A stretch of DNA of 64,000 nucleotides from Rhizobiales bacterium 62-17 (GTDB lineage Bacteria; Pseudomonadota; Alphaproteobacteria; Rhizobiales; Beijerinckiaceae): the NCBI GenBank assembly GCA_001898965.1, contig MKVW01000005.1, forward strand, positions 1-64,000, in the 5' to 3' direction. Shown here piece after piece: positions 36,488 to 45,177 of the stretch; within the stretch, counting starts at the first letter, position 1, and the number at the start of each line of letters is the position of its first letter. The notes under the pieces are model-generated. The model searched no databases, was not told where the DNA came from, and was given only the letters and a program-made list of their open reading frames with translations. A program made the translations under genes and the position numbers.

Positions 36488-37660
36488 TCAAACCGGATTG
36501 GCGACCTTGGCGTGTGCCTGGGCGAAGGCCCAGTCGAGCCATTCGGTCAGCACCGCCACGTCTTGGGATTCGACCGTGGCGCCGCACCACACGCGCAGGC
36601 CCGGAGGCGCATCGCGGTAGCCGTCGATGTCGTAAGCCGCCTTTTCCTTCTCGATGAGGGCGACCATTTCCTTGACGAACGCCGCCTGCGCCTCGGGGGC
36701 GAGAGCGGTCACCGCCGGATCGACGACTTTCAGGCAGACGCTGGTGTTGGAGCGGATGTCCGCCGACTTGGCGAGGAAATCCACCCACGGCGTCTTGGCC
36801 ACCCAATCGGCCAGCACCTTCACGTTCGAATCGGCGCGGCCGACCAGAGCGTCGAGACCGCCGAGCAGCTTCGACCATTGCAGCGCATCGATATAGTCCT
36901 CGACGCAGAGCATGGACGGCGTGTTGATGGTGTCGCCGACGAAAATGCCTTCGATCAGCTTGCCGCCATTGGTCATGCGGAAGATTTTCGGCAGCGGCCA
37001 GGCCGGAGCATAGGTCGTCAGCCGCTCGACGGCGCGCGGCGACAGGATGATCATGCCGTGCGCGGCTTCACCGCCGAGCACCTTCTGCCAGGAGAAGGTG
37101 ACGACATCGAGCTTCGAATAGTCGAGGCGCTGGGCGAAACAGGCGGAGGTGGCGTCGCAGATGGTCAGGCCTTTGCGGTCGGCCGGAATCCAGTCGGCGT
37201 TGGGAACGCGCACGCCAGAGGTGGTGCCGTTCCAGGTGAAGACCACGTCATTGTCGAAATTGACGGTCTTGAGGTCGGGCAGTTCGCCATAGGGCGCTTT
37301 GAGGATGCGGGCATCCTTGAGCTTCAACTGCTTGACGACATCCGTCACCCAGCCTTCGCCGAAGCTTTCCCAAGCCAGCATGTCGACGCCGCGGGCGCCG
37401 AGCAGCGACCACAGGGCCATTTCGACGGCGCCGGTGTCGGAGGCGGGCACGATGCCGATGCGATAATCGGCCGGCACCTGCAGAATTTCACGGGTGAGAT
37501 CGATGGCAAGCCGCAGCTTGGCCTTGCCGACCTTGGCGCGGTGCGAGCGGCCGAGCGGCGCGTCGATCAGATTTTCGAGAGCCCATCCGGGGCGCTTGGC
37601 GCACGGGCCGGAGGAAAAATTGGGGTTGGCCGGCTTACGGCCGGGGATGCTTATGCTCAT
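36488..37660 (-). CDS. serC: Phosphoserine aminotransferase
   Basis: 390 residues. '[20 protein letters not shown]' near the N-terminus is typical of the alphaproteobacterial SerC group. The PLP lysine is in '[20 protein letters not shown]'. It transaminates 3-phosphohydroxypyruvate to phosphoserine. The ATG at 37660 has GGAG six bases upstream and fits family length. The longer frame up to 37987 overlaps the VOC gene and is rejected. Confidence 0.95.
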   Translation of the reverse strand: MSISIPGRKPANPNFSSGPCAKRPGWALENLIDAPLGRSHRAKVGKAKLRLAIDLTREILQVPADYRIGIVPASDTGAVEMALWSLLGARGVDMLAWESFGEGWVTDVVKQLKLKDARILKAPYGELPDLKTVNFDNDVVFTWNGTTSGVRVPNADWIPADRKGLTICDATSACFAQRLDYSKLDVVTFSWQKVLGGEAAHGMIILSPRAVERLTTYAPAWPLPKIFRMTNGGKLIEGIFVGDTINTPSMLCVEDYIDALQWSKLLGGLDALVGRADSNVKVLADWVAKTPWVDFLAKSADIRSNTSVCLKVVDPAVTALAPEAQAAFVKEMVALIEKEKAAYDIDGYRDAPPGLRVWCGATVESQDVAVLTEWLDWAFAQAHAKVANPV

Positions 37661-37766
37661 CTTGATCTCCATCCTTACAGATGGGCGCCTCCCGTTGGGG
37701 GGAGGTGTCCCGTCGCGGGAGGTACGCCTCGATCGTGACGGCGTCAAGACGGGAGCGGTTTTCTTA

Positions 37767-38156
37767 TTATCCGTGCGGGGCGTGACAGACGGCTTCGATA
37801 TTGTTGCCGTCCGCGTCGAGGACGAAAGCGCCATAATAATGAGGGTGATAGTGCGGCCGCAGGTCTGGCCGGCCGTTGTCGCGGCCGCCGGCGGCAAGTG
37901 CTGCGGCATAAAAGGCGTCGACCTGCTGGCGGGTTCCAGCGGTGAAAGCGACATGGACGCCGCCCTTGGCCTTGTTGCCGGTGCCAATCCAGAAGAAGGG
38001 TTTGTTGTCGCGGCCGAAACCAGCGTGTTCGTCGGCGCCGGTCTGTTCCTTCGTCACTTCCATGAGCAGGCTGAGATGAAGTGGCGCCAGGGCCTTGGCA
38101 TAAAACGTCTTGGCGGCGGCGAAATCGCTGACGGTGAAGCCGATGTGGTCAAGCAT
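37767..38156 (-). CDS. VOC-family (glyoxalase/bleomycin-resistance fold) protein
   Basis: 129 residues. '[20 protein letters not shown]' starts the first beta-alpha-beta-beta-beta module with a metal-ligand His, and '[15 protein letters not shown]' ends the second with the expected Glu. The function within the superfamily (dioxygenase, lyase or binding protein) is not predictable. A CCTCCC/GGGAGG hairpin near 37687-37704 lies between it and serC and may act as its terminator. Confidence 0.85.
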   Translation of the reverse strand: MLDHIGFTVSDFAAAKTFYAKALAPLHLSLLMEVTKEQTGADEHAGFGRDNKPFFWIGTGNKAKGGVHVAFTAGTRQQVDAFYAAALAAGGRDNGRPDLRPHYHPHYYGAFVLDADGNNIEAVCHAPHG

Positions 38157-38166
38157 GCGAAACTCC

Positions 38167-38454
38167 TTATGCGGCGGGCTTCACAGTGAGCCGCAGTCCA
38201 AGTGCTTTTGTCGCCTTGGTGAGTGTTTCCAAAGTTGGATTGCCGCCCGGCACAAAGGTTTTGTAGATCGCCGCGCGGGTGACACCGATTTCCTCGGCGA
38301 ACTTCCCAACACCGCGCGCACGCGCGATGTCGCCGAGGGCGGATGCGATCACCGAGGCATCGCCGTCTTCGAGCGCTGCATCAATATAGGCGGCCTGCTC
38401 CTGCGGGGTTCGCAGGTGCTCCTGGATATTAAATTTTTTTGTTTCGAGGGGCAT
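38167..38454 (-). CDS. HigA-type antitoxin (putative addiction-module antidote, HTH)
   Basis: 95 residues. 'AYIDAALEDGDASVIASALG' and 'GVGKFAEEIGVTRAAIYKTF' (helix-turn-helix) with 'PTLETLTKATKALGLRLTVK' match the small antidote family paired with HigB2-like killers. It should neutralise the toxin and repress the promoter. The toxin gene is directly upstream (toxin-first order). ATG 38454 has AAGGA nine bases before it; an overlapping GTG at 38460 is possible. Confidence 0.85.
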   Translation of the reverse strand: MPLETKKFNIQEHLRTPQEQAAYIDAALEDGDASVIASALGDIARARGVGKFAEEIGVTRAAIYKTFVPGGNPTLETLTKATKALGLRLTVKPAA

Positions 38455-38456
38455 CG

Positions 38457-38747
38457 TCACAATTCCTTGGCCATGGTCTTCGCCGCAGCAATATCTCGCG
38501 TTTGCGATCGCTTATCACCGCCACAGAGCAATACGATGATCGTGTTGCCGTGCCGTACGAAATAGACCCGATAGCCAGGGCCATAATCGATCCGCATTTC
38601 GCTGACGCCTTCACCAACGGGCTTCACATCTCCAGGGTTGCCGATTTCCAGCCGCTTGATCCGGACGAGAATGCGAGCTTTGGCGTTGAGATCGCGCAGG
38701 CTCTCTAGCCAAGCGGCGAAGGCAGCGGTTTGGCGAACCTCGATCAT
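38457..38747 (-). CDS. RelE/ParE-superfamily (HigB-like) toxin
   Basis: 96 residues. 'FAAWLESLRDLNAKARILVR', 'KRLEIGNPGDVKPVGEGVSE' and 'GPGYRVYFVRHGNTIIVLLC' follow the addiction-module killer profile, ending in 'GGDKRSQTRDIAAAKTMAKE'. It is probably a ribosome-dependent mRNA interferase. The ATG at 38747 sits immediately beside a palindromic operator; the upstream extension to 38783 would read through that operator and is rejected. Confidence 0.87.
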   Translation of the reverse strand: MIEVRQTAAFAAWLESLRDLNAKARILVRIKRLEIGNPGDVKPVGEGVSEMRIDYGPGYRVYFVRHGNTIIVLLCGGDKRSQTRDIAAAKTMAKEL

Positions 38748-38763
38748 GTCAACTATAGTAGAC
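38748..38763. promoter_or_regulatory. Toxin-antitoxin operator, proximal (imperfect) copy
   Basis: GTCAACT-AT-AGTAGAC abuts the toxin start codon. It differs by one base from the symmetric form seen in the distal copy. Confidence 0.6.
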
Positions 38764-38776
38764 GGATTATGGTATT

Positions 38777-38796
38777 TTGTCAACTAAAGTTGACAA
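38777..38796. promoter_or_regulatory. Toxin-antitoxin operator, distal (perfect) copy
   Basis: TTGTCAACT-AA-AGTTGACAA is a perfect 20-bp palindrome. Its centre is 31 bp (about three helical turns) from the proximal copy, so two repressor dimers could bind the same DNA face. Confidence 0.7.
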
Positions 38797-38802
38797 ATTT
38801 CC

Positions 38803-39261
38803 TCACGCCACCCGATACACGCTCAGTTCCACGGTCTTAGGCGTGCGCACGCCTGAGCAGACGAAGATAGAGTGCATCAGCCAGGCATGCGCCGGGCTCG
38901 CCGTTTCGAAGCGCGGCACCGAACGGAAATAGATCAGCGCCGGATCGACAGGTTCGCCGCGCTTGATCTTGTCGAGCGCGTCCTTGGGGCCGAAGCGGAT
39001 GCCGTCGTTCTCGATATAGATGAGGGCGCCGTCGTCGGCCTCGATGACATAGCGGGCGTGCAGCACCGTGAGCCCGTTCGGCCGGATGATCTGGAAATCG
39101 GCGCCTGGCCGCACACGGCCGTTGAGGCGCGGGCCGCTGATACGGCCGCCCGTAATATCGATGACGCGCCGTTCGCCGAGGCCCGTGTCGCCGATCTCGA
39201 GCGGCTTGGCGACTTCGACGCTGATGTCACAGACATGTTCGAGGCTGATATCGATCGTCAT
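38803..39261 (-). CDS. DUF3237 family protein
   Basis: 152 residues. 'GERRVIDITGGRISGPRLNG' and 'GADFQIIRPNGLTVLHARYV' mark DUF3237, a small beta-barrel family; 'LIYFRSVPRFETASPAHAWL' near the end is also typical. Function unknown, though the family often sits in aromatic or organic-acid catabolic loci. Its ATG lies 8 bp after the TRAP large-permease stop, so it is the last gene of the TRAP operon. Confidence 0.85.
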   Translation of the reverse strand: MTIDISLEHVCDISVEVAKPLEIGDTGLGERRVIDITGGRISGPRLNGRVRPGADFQIIRPNGLTVLHARYVIEADDGALIYIENDGIRFGPKDALDKIKRGEPVDPALIYFRSVPRFETASPAHAWLMHSIFVCSGVRTPKTVELSVYRVA

Positions 39262-39269
39262 CAGGGTTC

Positions 39270-40568
39270 TCACATGCGCGACGGCAGGAATGTCGCCATC
39301 TGCGGGAAGGCGACGATGATGATCAGCGTGAAGATCAAGGCGAGCAGGAACGGCAGGACGCCCTTGAAGATGGTGGTGAAATCGAGTTCCGGCACCATGC
39401 TCTTGATGACGAAGACATTCATGCCGACGGGCGGATGGATGAGCCCGATCTCGACCGTCATGACGATGATAACGCCGAACCAGATCGGGTCGAAGCCGAG
39501 CTGGATGATCACCGGGAAGACGATGGGCACGGTGAGGATGATCATCGCCATGGCGTCCATCAGGCAGCCGAGGACGAGATACATCAGGAGAATGAGAATC
39601 AGCACGCCATAGCTGCCGAGGCCGAGGCTGGTGAGGAATTCCGTCACCTTCTGCGGCGTCTGGGTAATGGTGAGGAAATAGCCAAAGAGCAGCGCGCCGA
39701 TGAGGATGGTAAAGACGGCGGCTGAGGTGCGCGTGGCTTCCAGCAGCGATTTCTTGATCTCGGTGCGTCCCAAGCGGCCGCGCAGGAAGCCGATGATGAA
39801 GGCGCCACCAGCGCCCATGCCGCCGGCTTCCGTCGCCGTGAACAGACCGCCATAGAGGCCGCCGATGACGAAGATGAACAACAGCAAGGGCGCCCAGACA
39901 TCGCGCAGCGCCGCCAATCTCTCCTTCCAATCGGTCTGTCGCACGATGGGGAGAAAACCGGGTTTGAGATAGCCGATCAACACGACCGTGGCGATCAAAA
40001 CGAAGACTTCGAAAATGCCGGGAATGATGCCGGCGATGAACAGCTTGCCGATGTCCTGTTGGGTGATGATGCCGTAGACCGCGAGCACCGTGGACGGCGG
40101 GATCATGATGCCGAGCGTGCCGCCTGCGGCGATGACGCCAGCGGCGAAGCTTTTGGGATAATTGTGCCGGCGCATTTCCGGATAGGCGACGGCGGAAAAG
40201 GTGGCGGCGGTGGCGACCGAGGAACCGCAGATGGCCGAGAAGCCGCCGCAGGCGGCGATGGTGGCGACGCCAAGGCCGCCGCGCCAATGACCGACGAAGG
40301 CATTGGCGGCGCGGAACAGTTCGCGACTGATGCCGGCATGGGAGACGAAGGATCCCATCAGCAGGAACATCGGAATGATGCCGAAGGAATAGTCGGTCAC
40401 CGTGCGCATCGACGTTTGGCCGATGAGTTTCAGCGCCGTCTCGTAATTGGTGAGATAGCCGAAGCCGGCGACGCCGACGAGGCCCATGGCCATGCCGACG
40501 GGCACGCGCAGCAACATGAGGATGAAAAGGGAGACAAAGCCGATGACGGCGACGGCGTCGGTGCTCAT
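39270..40568 (-). CDS. TRAP transporter large permease (DctM type)
   Basis: 432 residues, about twelve membrane helices. 'LFILMLLRVPVGMAMGLVG', 'GIIPMFLLMGSFVSHAGISR' and 'AAGGTLGIMIPPSTVLAVYG' are DctM signatures. It moves the solute delivered by the binding protein using the ion gradient. It starts 4 bp after dctQ and is followed by DUF3237. Confidence 0.94.
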   Translation of the reverse strand: MSTDAVAVIGFVSLFILMLLRVPVGMAMGLVGVAGFGYLTNYETALKLIGQTSMRTVTDYSFGIIPMFLLMGSFVSHAGISRELFRAANAFVGHWRGGLGVATIAACGGFSAICGSSVATAATFSAVAYPEMRRHNYPKSFAAGVIAAGGTLGIMIPPSTVLAVYGIITQQDIGKLFIAGIIPGIFEVFVLIATVVLIGYLKPGFLPIVRQTDWKERLAALRDVWAPLLLFIFVIGGLYGGLFTATEAGGMGAGGAFIIGFLRGRLGRTEIKKSLLEATRTSAAVFTILIGALLFGYFLTITQTPQKVTEFLTSLGLGSYGVLILILLMYLVLGCLMDAMAMIILTVPIVFPVIIQLGFDPIWFGVIIVMTVEIGLIHPPVGMNVFVIKSMVPELDFTTIFKGVLPFLLALIFTLIIIVAFPQMATFLPSRM

Positions 40569-40572
40569 GCGA

Positions 40573-41070
40573 TCAGTCCGCCACTTTCAGTTCGGTTTCA
40601 TCGTGGATTTCGTCGGGATGGAAGATCAGCCGATAGGTGCGGATGGCGATCAGCAGAACCGCGCTGACATCGCCGACCCAAGCAAGTGCGAAGAACGGCC
40701 ACGTCGGCAGATTGAGATCGAAGGTCAGGACATTGGAGCGATAGGTATCGACCACTTTGTCGAACAAAGTGTAGGTCTGTACGGTGACGACGAAGAGCAG
40801 GACCAGCGTGGCGAAAATATCGATATAGCGCTTCCAGCTTTTATTGGCGGCGCTCCAGACGAGATCGACCGTGATGTGGGTGCCGCGATAACTGGTGGCG
40901 GCGATGCCCCAGAAGATCAGGATACCAAGCAGCATGCGGCCGAGGTCGTAGCCATCGGGGATCGACGTGGCGAAGAAGTAGCGCAGCATGACGCCGACGA
41001 AGATCAGGGTGACGACACAGGCGACGAAAATGGCCGCGATCCATTCAATCGTGTCGATGAACCCATCCAT
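40573..41070 (-). CDS. TRAP transporter small permease (DctQ type)
   Basis: 165 residues, four membrane helices. 'TLIFVGVMLRYFFATSIPDG' and 'LGILIFWGIAATSYRGTHIT' correspond to the DctQ family. It forms the membrane part of the transporter with DctM. ATG 41070 has no clear ribosome site; a TTG at 41082 with GGGGTG upstream is an alternative. The longer frame to 41274 runs through a terminator-like hairpin and is rejected. Confidence 0.88.
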   Translation of the reverse strand: MDGFIDTIEWIAAIFVACVVTLIFVGVMLRYFFATSIPDGYDLGRMLLGILIFWGIAATSYRGTHITVDLVWSAANKSWKRYIDIFATLVLLFVVTVQTYTLFDKVVDTYRSNVLTFDLNLPTWPFFALAWVGDVSAVLLIAIRTYRLIFHPDEIHDETELKVAD

Positions 41071-41107
41071 GAATTTACGCAAAGGCGCACCCCGCCAAAG
41101 ATCGTGA

Positions 41108-41135
41108 AAACGGCGGCCGTTGTCGGCCGCCGTTT
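41108..41135 (-). terminator. Strong hairpin between dctP and dctQ
   Basis: AAACGGCGGCCG-TTGT-CGGCCGCCGTTT is a perfect 12-bp stem with flanking A/T runs, 12 bp after the dctP stop. Inside the operon it should reduce read-through and give an excess of binding protein over permease. Confidence 0.75.
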
Positions 41136-41147
41136 GGAAGGATGGGC

Positions 41148-42161
41148 TTAGAGGCCGGCGTTGTTGCGGGCGATGGAGTCTTTCAGCTCCTTCATCGCCA
41201 CGTCCGGATCGACGCCGGCTTTTTTCACGCCGTCGGCCCATTTCTGCGTCAGCGGTTCGACGGTCTTGCGCCATTCGGCGAGCTGGGCGTCGGTGAGCTT
41301 GTAGACTTCGTGATCGGGCAAGGCCTTCATCTTGGCGATGCCGTCATGCTCGAACTTGCCCCAGGCTTCGGCGAATTTCACCGCCCATTCGGTGGTGCAA
41401 TGGTCGTCGATCACCTTCTTCTGCGCCGCCGACATATTGTCATAGGTACGGCGGTTGATGTTGTAGGTGAACATGGTGGTGTAGAGCGGCGCGTCGATCG
41501 AGTATTTGATATGCTTCTCGACACCGAAGAGGAACATCGATCCCCACGGGAAGAAGATGGCGTCGGCAACGCCGCGCTCCAGCATGTCGCGCGCTTCCGG
41601 CGCCGAAGCCTGCACATTGGTTCCGCCAAGCATGGTCACCAGTTCGGCGGTGGTGCTGTGCGACGGGCGGATCTTCATGCCCTTGATGTCGCCGGGCACC
41701 GTCACCTTCTTGCGGCTGTGCAGGGAACCTGGATCGTGCATGAAGGCGAAGCAGAACTTCGTGTCCTTCATCTCGGCCGGCGCATATTTGCGATACCATT
41801 GGTCGAGTGCCGCCGTGCCCTTACCGGCGTCGGCGAAGGTGAACGGAATCTGGCCAACCGCGATGACCGGGAAGCGGCCGGGCTGGTAACCAGGATTGAT
41901 GTAGGTCACGTCGGCGATACCATCACGCGCCATGTCGTAATGGTCGAAGGCCTTGCCGAGCTGTTCGGCCGGAAAGAGCGTGGCCTTGATTGTGCCGTTG
42001 GAGGCTTTCTCCATCGATTCCGTCCAGGCCTTGGTCGACGGATAGAGCGGATGCGCGGTCGGCACCCACAATGACACTTTCAAATTGACTTGTTTGTCCT
42101 GAGCCATAGCCGGTGCGATGGCGCAGCCTGCCACCGCCAATGCGAGCGCAATGCGTCTCAT
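41148..42161 (-). CDS. TRAP transporter solute-binding protein (DctP type)
   Basis: 337 residues with a signal peptide (1-21, '...AIAPAMAQ'). 'LKVSLWVPTAHPLYPSTKAW' and 'GMKIRPSHSTTAELVTMLGG' are typical, the latter holding the carboxylate-binding Arg region; 'MLERGVADAIFFPWGSMFLF' follows. It captures an organic acid in the periplasm; the ligand is not identified. It is the first gene of the four-gene TRAP operon. Confidence 0.92.
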   Translation of the reverse strand: MRRIALALAVAGCAIAPAMAQDKQVNLKVSLWVPTAHPLYPSTKAWTESMEKASNGTIKATLFPAEQLGKAFDHYDMARDGIADVTYINPGYQPGRFPVIAVGQIPFTFADAGKGTAALDQWYRKYAPAEMKDTKFCFAFMHDPGSLHSRKKVTVPGDIKGMKIRPSHSTTAELVTMLGGTNVQASAPEARDMLERGVADAIFFPWGSMFLFGVEKHIKYSIDAPLYTTMFTYNINRRTYDNMSAAQKKVIDDHCTTEWAVKFAEAWGKFEHDGIAKMKALPDHEVYKLTDAQLAEWRKTVEPLTQKWADGVKKAGVDPDVAMKELKDSIARNNAGL

Positions 42162-42370
42162 TCATCCCTCCTCATGCGCGCCCGATCCGGTCAAACCCCT
42201 CCAACCGAATGGCCATTGCATGGCCTGGCGCCGTGGGGGCAAGTCTAGCCAGGCATGAGGCGGGGTCAATCACCGTCTCACATGCGGCTTTGCAATTTGG
42301 AGAATACGTCTTTCGTCGTGTCACACCTTACATAGGTGCGACCCGCCTGCTGCATCATCGATTGAAGTGA

Positions 42371-43990
42371 TCACACCACGTTCAGCATATAATTCGCCGT
42401 CTTTTCGGCAATCATGATGGTCGGCGCATTGGTGTTGGCGCTGACCAGGGTCGGCATGATCGAGGCGTCGGAGACGCGCAGGCCCTCGACACCACGCACG
42501 CGCAATTGCTCGTCAACCACCGAGGCCTCATCGATCCCCATGCGGCAGGTGCCGACTGGATGATAGACCGTGCCGGCATTGGCCACGACAAAGGCATCGA
42601 TCTCGCTATCTGTGTTGACCGCGGGACCCGGCGCGATTTCGCGGCTGTTCATCTTGGCAAAGGCGTTCTGCGCCAGCACGTCGCGCAATATCTTCACGCC
42701 GGCGCGCATGGTCTCGCGATCGGCGGCGGCGGCGAGATAATTGGCGCGAATGACCGGCGGCGCGAACGGGTCGGCGCTGCGCAATGCGATGTCGCCACGG
42801 CTTTCGGGGCGCAGCTGACAGATCGTGCCGGTGAAGCCATAGCCGTCGTGCACGCCGGGCGCTGGCTTGCGGAAGGGAATGCGCGGACCCGTCGTCACTG
42901 GAATGCCGGGGAAGAAATGGACTTGCAGATCGGGCTCGGAGACATCAGGCCGCGATTTCAAGAAGGCGCCGCCTTCAAGCGGCCAGGCGGAGGCCGGCCC
43001 CTTGCCAGTGAGAATATTGCGCAGCACGGCGAAGCCGGCGCGATCGATGCGACGCAGATCGTAGAGGGAATCCGGCTTCTCGCAGGCATGGGACACGCGC
43101 ACGGTGAGATGATCTTGCAAATTTTTGCCTACGGCGGGCAGGTCGACCACGGCGTTGATGCCATGCTGGCGCAGTTCGTCGGCGGCACCGATGCCTGAGT
43201 GCATCAGCACGGTCGGCGAGGTGATGGCGCCGCAGGACAGAACGATCTCGCGCGCGGCGGCGATCGCGTATTTGTGGCGGCCGACTTTCACCTCGATGCC
43301 GGTGGCGCGGCCTTTGGCGATGATGACGCGCAGGATATGCGCATGGGTCAGCACGGTGAGGTTGGGGCGGGCGAGGATCGGCGTGATGAACGAGCGCGCC
43401 GTGCTCATGCGCTTGCCGTCGCGGATGGTGAAGTGATAGCGGCCGAAGCCTTCCTGCTGTTCGCCGTTGAAATCGGGATTGCGCTTGAAGCCCGCCTGCA
43501 CGCCGGCTTCGACGAAAGCGTCGTAGAGGACATAGGGGATCTGCGACCGCGTCACCGGCAGTTCGCCGCCGCTGCCGTGATAATCGTTGGCGCCGTCGGC
43601 GAAATTTTCCGACCGTTTGAAGAAAGGCAGCACGCGTTCATAGGACCAGTCGCGTAGACCAAGCTGTGCCCAGTGATCATAATCGCCGCGATTGCCGCGG
43701 GTGTAGACCATGCCGTTGATGGAGGAGGAGCCGCCAAGTACGCGGCCGCGCGGCCAGGCGATGCGGCGTCCGCCGAGGCCTGGTTCCGGCTCGGTCTGAT
43801 AGGCCCAGTTGTGAAAACGCGACTGCATGAAATAGGCGGTCATCAGCGGCACGTGAATGAGCGGGTTCCAATCGCGGCTGCCTGCTTCGATCAGCAGAAC
43901 CTGCGCTGCGGGATTGGCCGACAGACGATTGGCAAGCACGCAGCCGGCCGAGCCTCCGCCGACGACGATATAGTCGTATCCCTTGGTCAT
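42371..43990 (-). CDS. GMC-family FAD-dependent oxidoreductase (choline/alcohol dehydrogenase-like), copy 1
   Basis: 539 residues. The N-terminal FAD site GGGSAG is at 11-16, with 'GRVLGGSSSINGMVYTRGN' (GMC signature 1), 'GAITSPTVLMHSGIG' (signature 2), and the catalytic His in 'YHPVGTCRMG' near the C-terminus with 'NTNAPTIMIAEK'. It oxidises a primary alcohol; the substrate is unknown. ATG 43990 follows GGAGGGGAG. It is the last gene downstream of the LacI regulator and oxygenase. A paralogue of identical length lies at 50440. Confidence 0.92.
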   Translation of the reverse strand: MTKGYDYIVVGGGSAGCVLANRLSANPAAQVLLIEAGSRDWNPLIHVPLMTAYFMQSRFHNWAYQTEPEPGLGGRRIAWPRGRVLGGSSSINGMVYTRGNRGDYDHWAQLGLRDWSYERVLPFFKRSENFADGANDYHGSGGELPVTRSQIPYVLYDAFVEAGVQAGFKRNPDFNGEQQEGFGRYHFTIRDGKRMSTARSFITPILARPNLTVLTHAHILRVIIAKGRATGIEVKVGRHKYAIAAAREIVLSCGAITSPTVLMHSGIGAADELRQHGINAVVDLPAVGKNLQDHLTVRVSHACEKPDSLYDLRRIDRAGFAVLRNILTGKGPASAWPLEGGAFLKSRPDVSEPDLQVHFFPGIPVTTGPRIPFRKPAPGVHDGYGFTGTICQLRPESRGDIALRSADPFAPPVIRANYLAAAADRETMRAGVKILRDVLAQNAFAKMNSREIAPGPAVNTDSEIDAFVVANAGTVYHPVGTCRMGIDEASVVDEQLRVRGVEGLRVSDASIMPTLVSANTNAPTIMIAEKTANYMLNVV

Positions 43991-44087
43991 CTCCCCTCCC
44001 ACGATGGTTCTGACCTGCATGTGCGCGGAACCATTGGCTCCGGCGCCAGCCGATTCCAGAATCATAATTCATTGGGGATGTACAGCG

Positions 44088-45158
44088 TTAGGCTTGTTTG
44101 AGGCGTGGGCGTTTTAATTTCGCCGGCGCCATCGCTGACTGTCGGATGATCAGTTCATAAGGCAGGACGGTGAGCTTGGGCGGCCGCTCGCCTGAAATCA
44201 GCGCCAACAGATGGCGCGCGGCGGTTCTGCCCATGTCGACGAAAGGCATGCGCACCGTCGTCAAAGGTGGGTCGACATACTCGCCCATATTGGTGTCGCC
44301 GCAGCCGATGATCGACAGGTCGTGTGGGACGTCGAAGCCGTGGGCACGGCATTCGGTGGTGAGGCCGAGGCCCAGAATATCGCCGGTCAAAGCCACGGCG
44401 GTGGGTCGCTCGCCACCGTTGAGCAGCCGGCGTGCCGCCGCGCGGGTGGCGTGATTGCTGTAATCCTCGGTCACCACGCGCCAGGCCTCGGGGCAGGGCA
44501 GGCCGTGATGTTGGATACGGGCGATGGCGCTGACAAAGCGGTCGTTCACCGTCGGCGTGTCATGGATCGGTCCGGAGAAGACGGCGATGCGGCGATGGCC
44601 GAGGGCATGGAGGTGGTCGATGGCGGCATTGAGCGCGCCGACGCTGTCGAGCGCGATGCTGGGGCCCATCGGCGTGTCGAGCGCGATATCCTGGGTGACA
44701 TAGGGCATACGATGGCGTGCCAGCAGCGCGGGGAGTTCGGGCAGATGGTCCGAGCCGGTGATGAGCAGGCCATCCATGCCGCGCTCGATGAACATGCGAG
44801 CCTGCGCCACCTCGCGCGCCGGGTCGCGCTCGTGGCAATTGATCATGAGAGCATAGCCAGCCCGATCCAGTTCCTGTTCGATCGCGGCAATCGACGGCAC
44901 GAAGAGTGGATTGGCGAGGGTCGGCACGATCAGGCCGATGGCGCGGGAGCGCTGCGAGACCATCGCGCGCGCCGTGCGATTGGGAATGTAGTCGTGGCGG
45001 CTCAGCGCCCGTTGCACGGCGCGGCGCTTGTCGGCGGCGACGAGGTCGGGATTGTTGAGGACGCGCGAGACCGTGGCGATGGAGACGCCGGCGGTGCGCG
45101 CGATGTCCTTGACGGTGGCTTTGGGGGCCGTCGCGCGCCGTGGTTTTACTTCGGCCAT
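44088..45158 (-). CDS. LacI-family transcriptional regulator
   Basis: 356 residues. The N-terminal helix-turn-helix 'TVKDIARTAGVSIATVSRVL' (~15-34) with the hinge 'YIPNRTARAMVSQRS' is followed by a periplasmic-binding-protein-like sensor domain ('IGLIVPTLANPLFVPSIAAI'). It represses until an inducer binds. It is embedded in the ABC-oxygenase-GMC unit. A perfect LacI-type palindrome at 49025-49040 in the divergent promoter is its likely operator. Confidence 0.93.
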   Translation of the reverse strand: MAEVKPRRATAPKATVKDIARTAGVSIATVSRVLNNPDLVAADKRRAVQRALSRHDYIPNRTARAMVSQRSRAIGLIVPTLANPLFVPSIAAIEQELDRAGYALMINCHERDPAREVAQARMFIERGMDGLLITGSDHLPELPALLARHRMPYVTQDIALDTPMGPSIALDSVGALNAAIDHLHALGHRRIAVFSGPIHDTPTVNDRFVSAIARIQHHGLPCPEAWRVVTEDYSNHATRAAARRLLNGGERPTAVALTGDILGLGLTTECRAHGFDVPHDLSIIGCGDTNMGEYVDPPLTTVRMPFVDMGRTAARHLLALISGERPPKLTVLPYELIIRQSAMAPAKLKRPRLKQA

Positions 45159-45177
45159 CGTCGTGTCTCTTGGCCGA

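Noticed and set aside
37661..37987. Upstream extension of the serC frame
   Set aside because: It overlaps the VOC gene on the same strand in another frame, and the ATG at 37660 has a good ribosome site.
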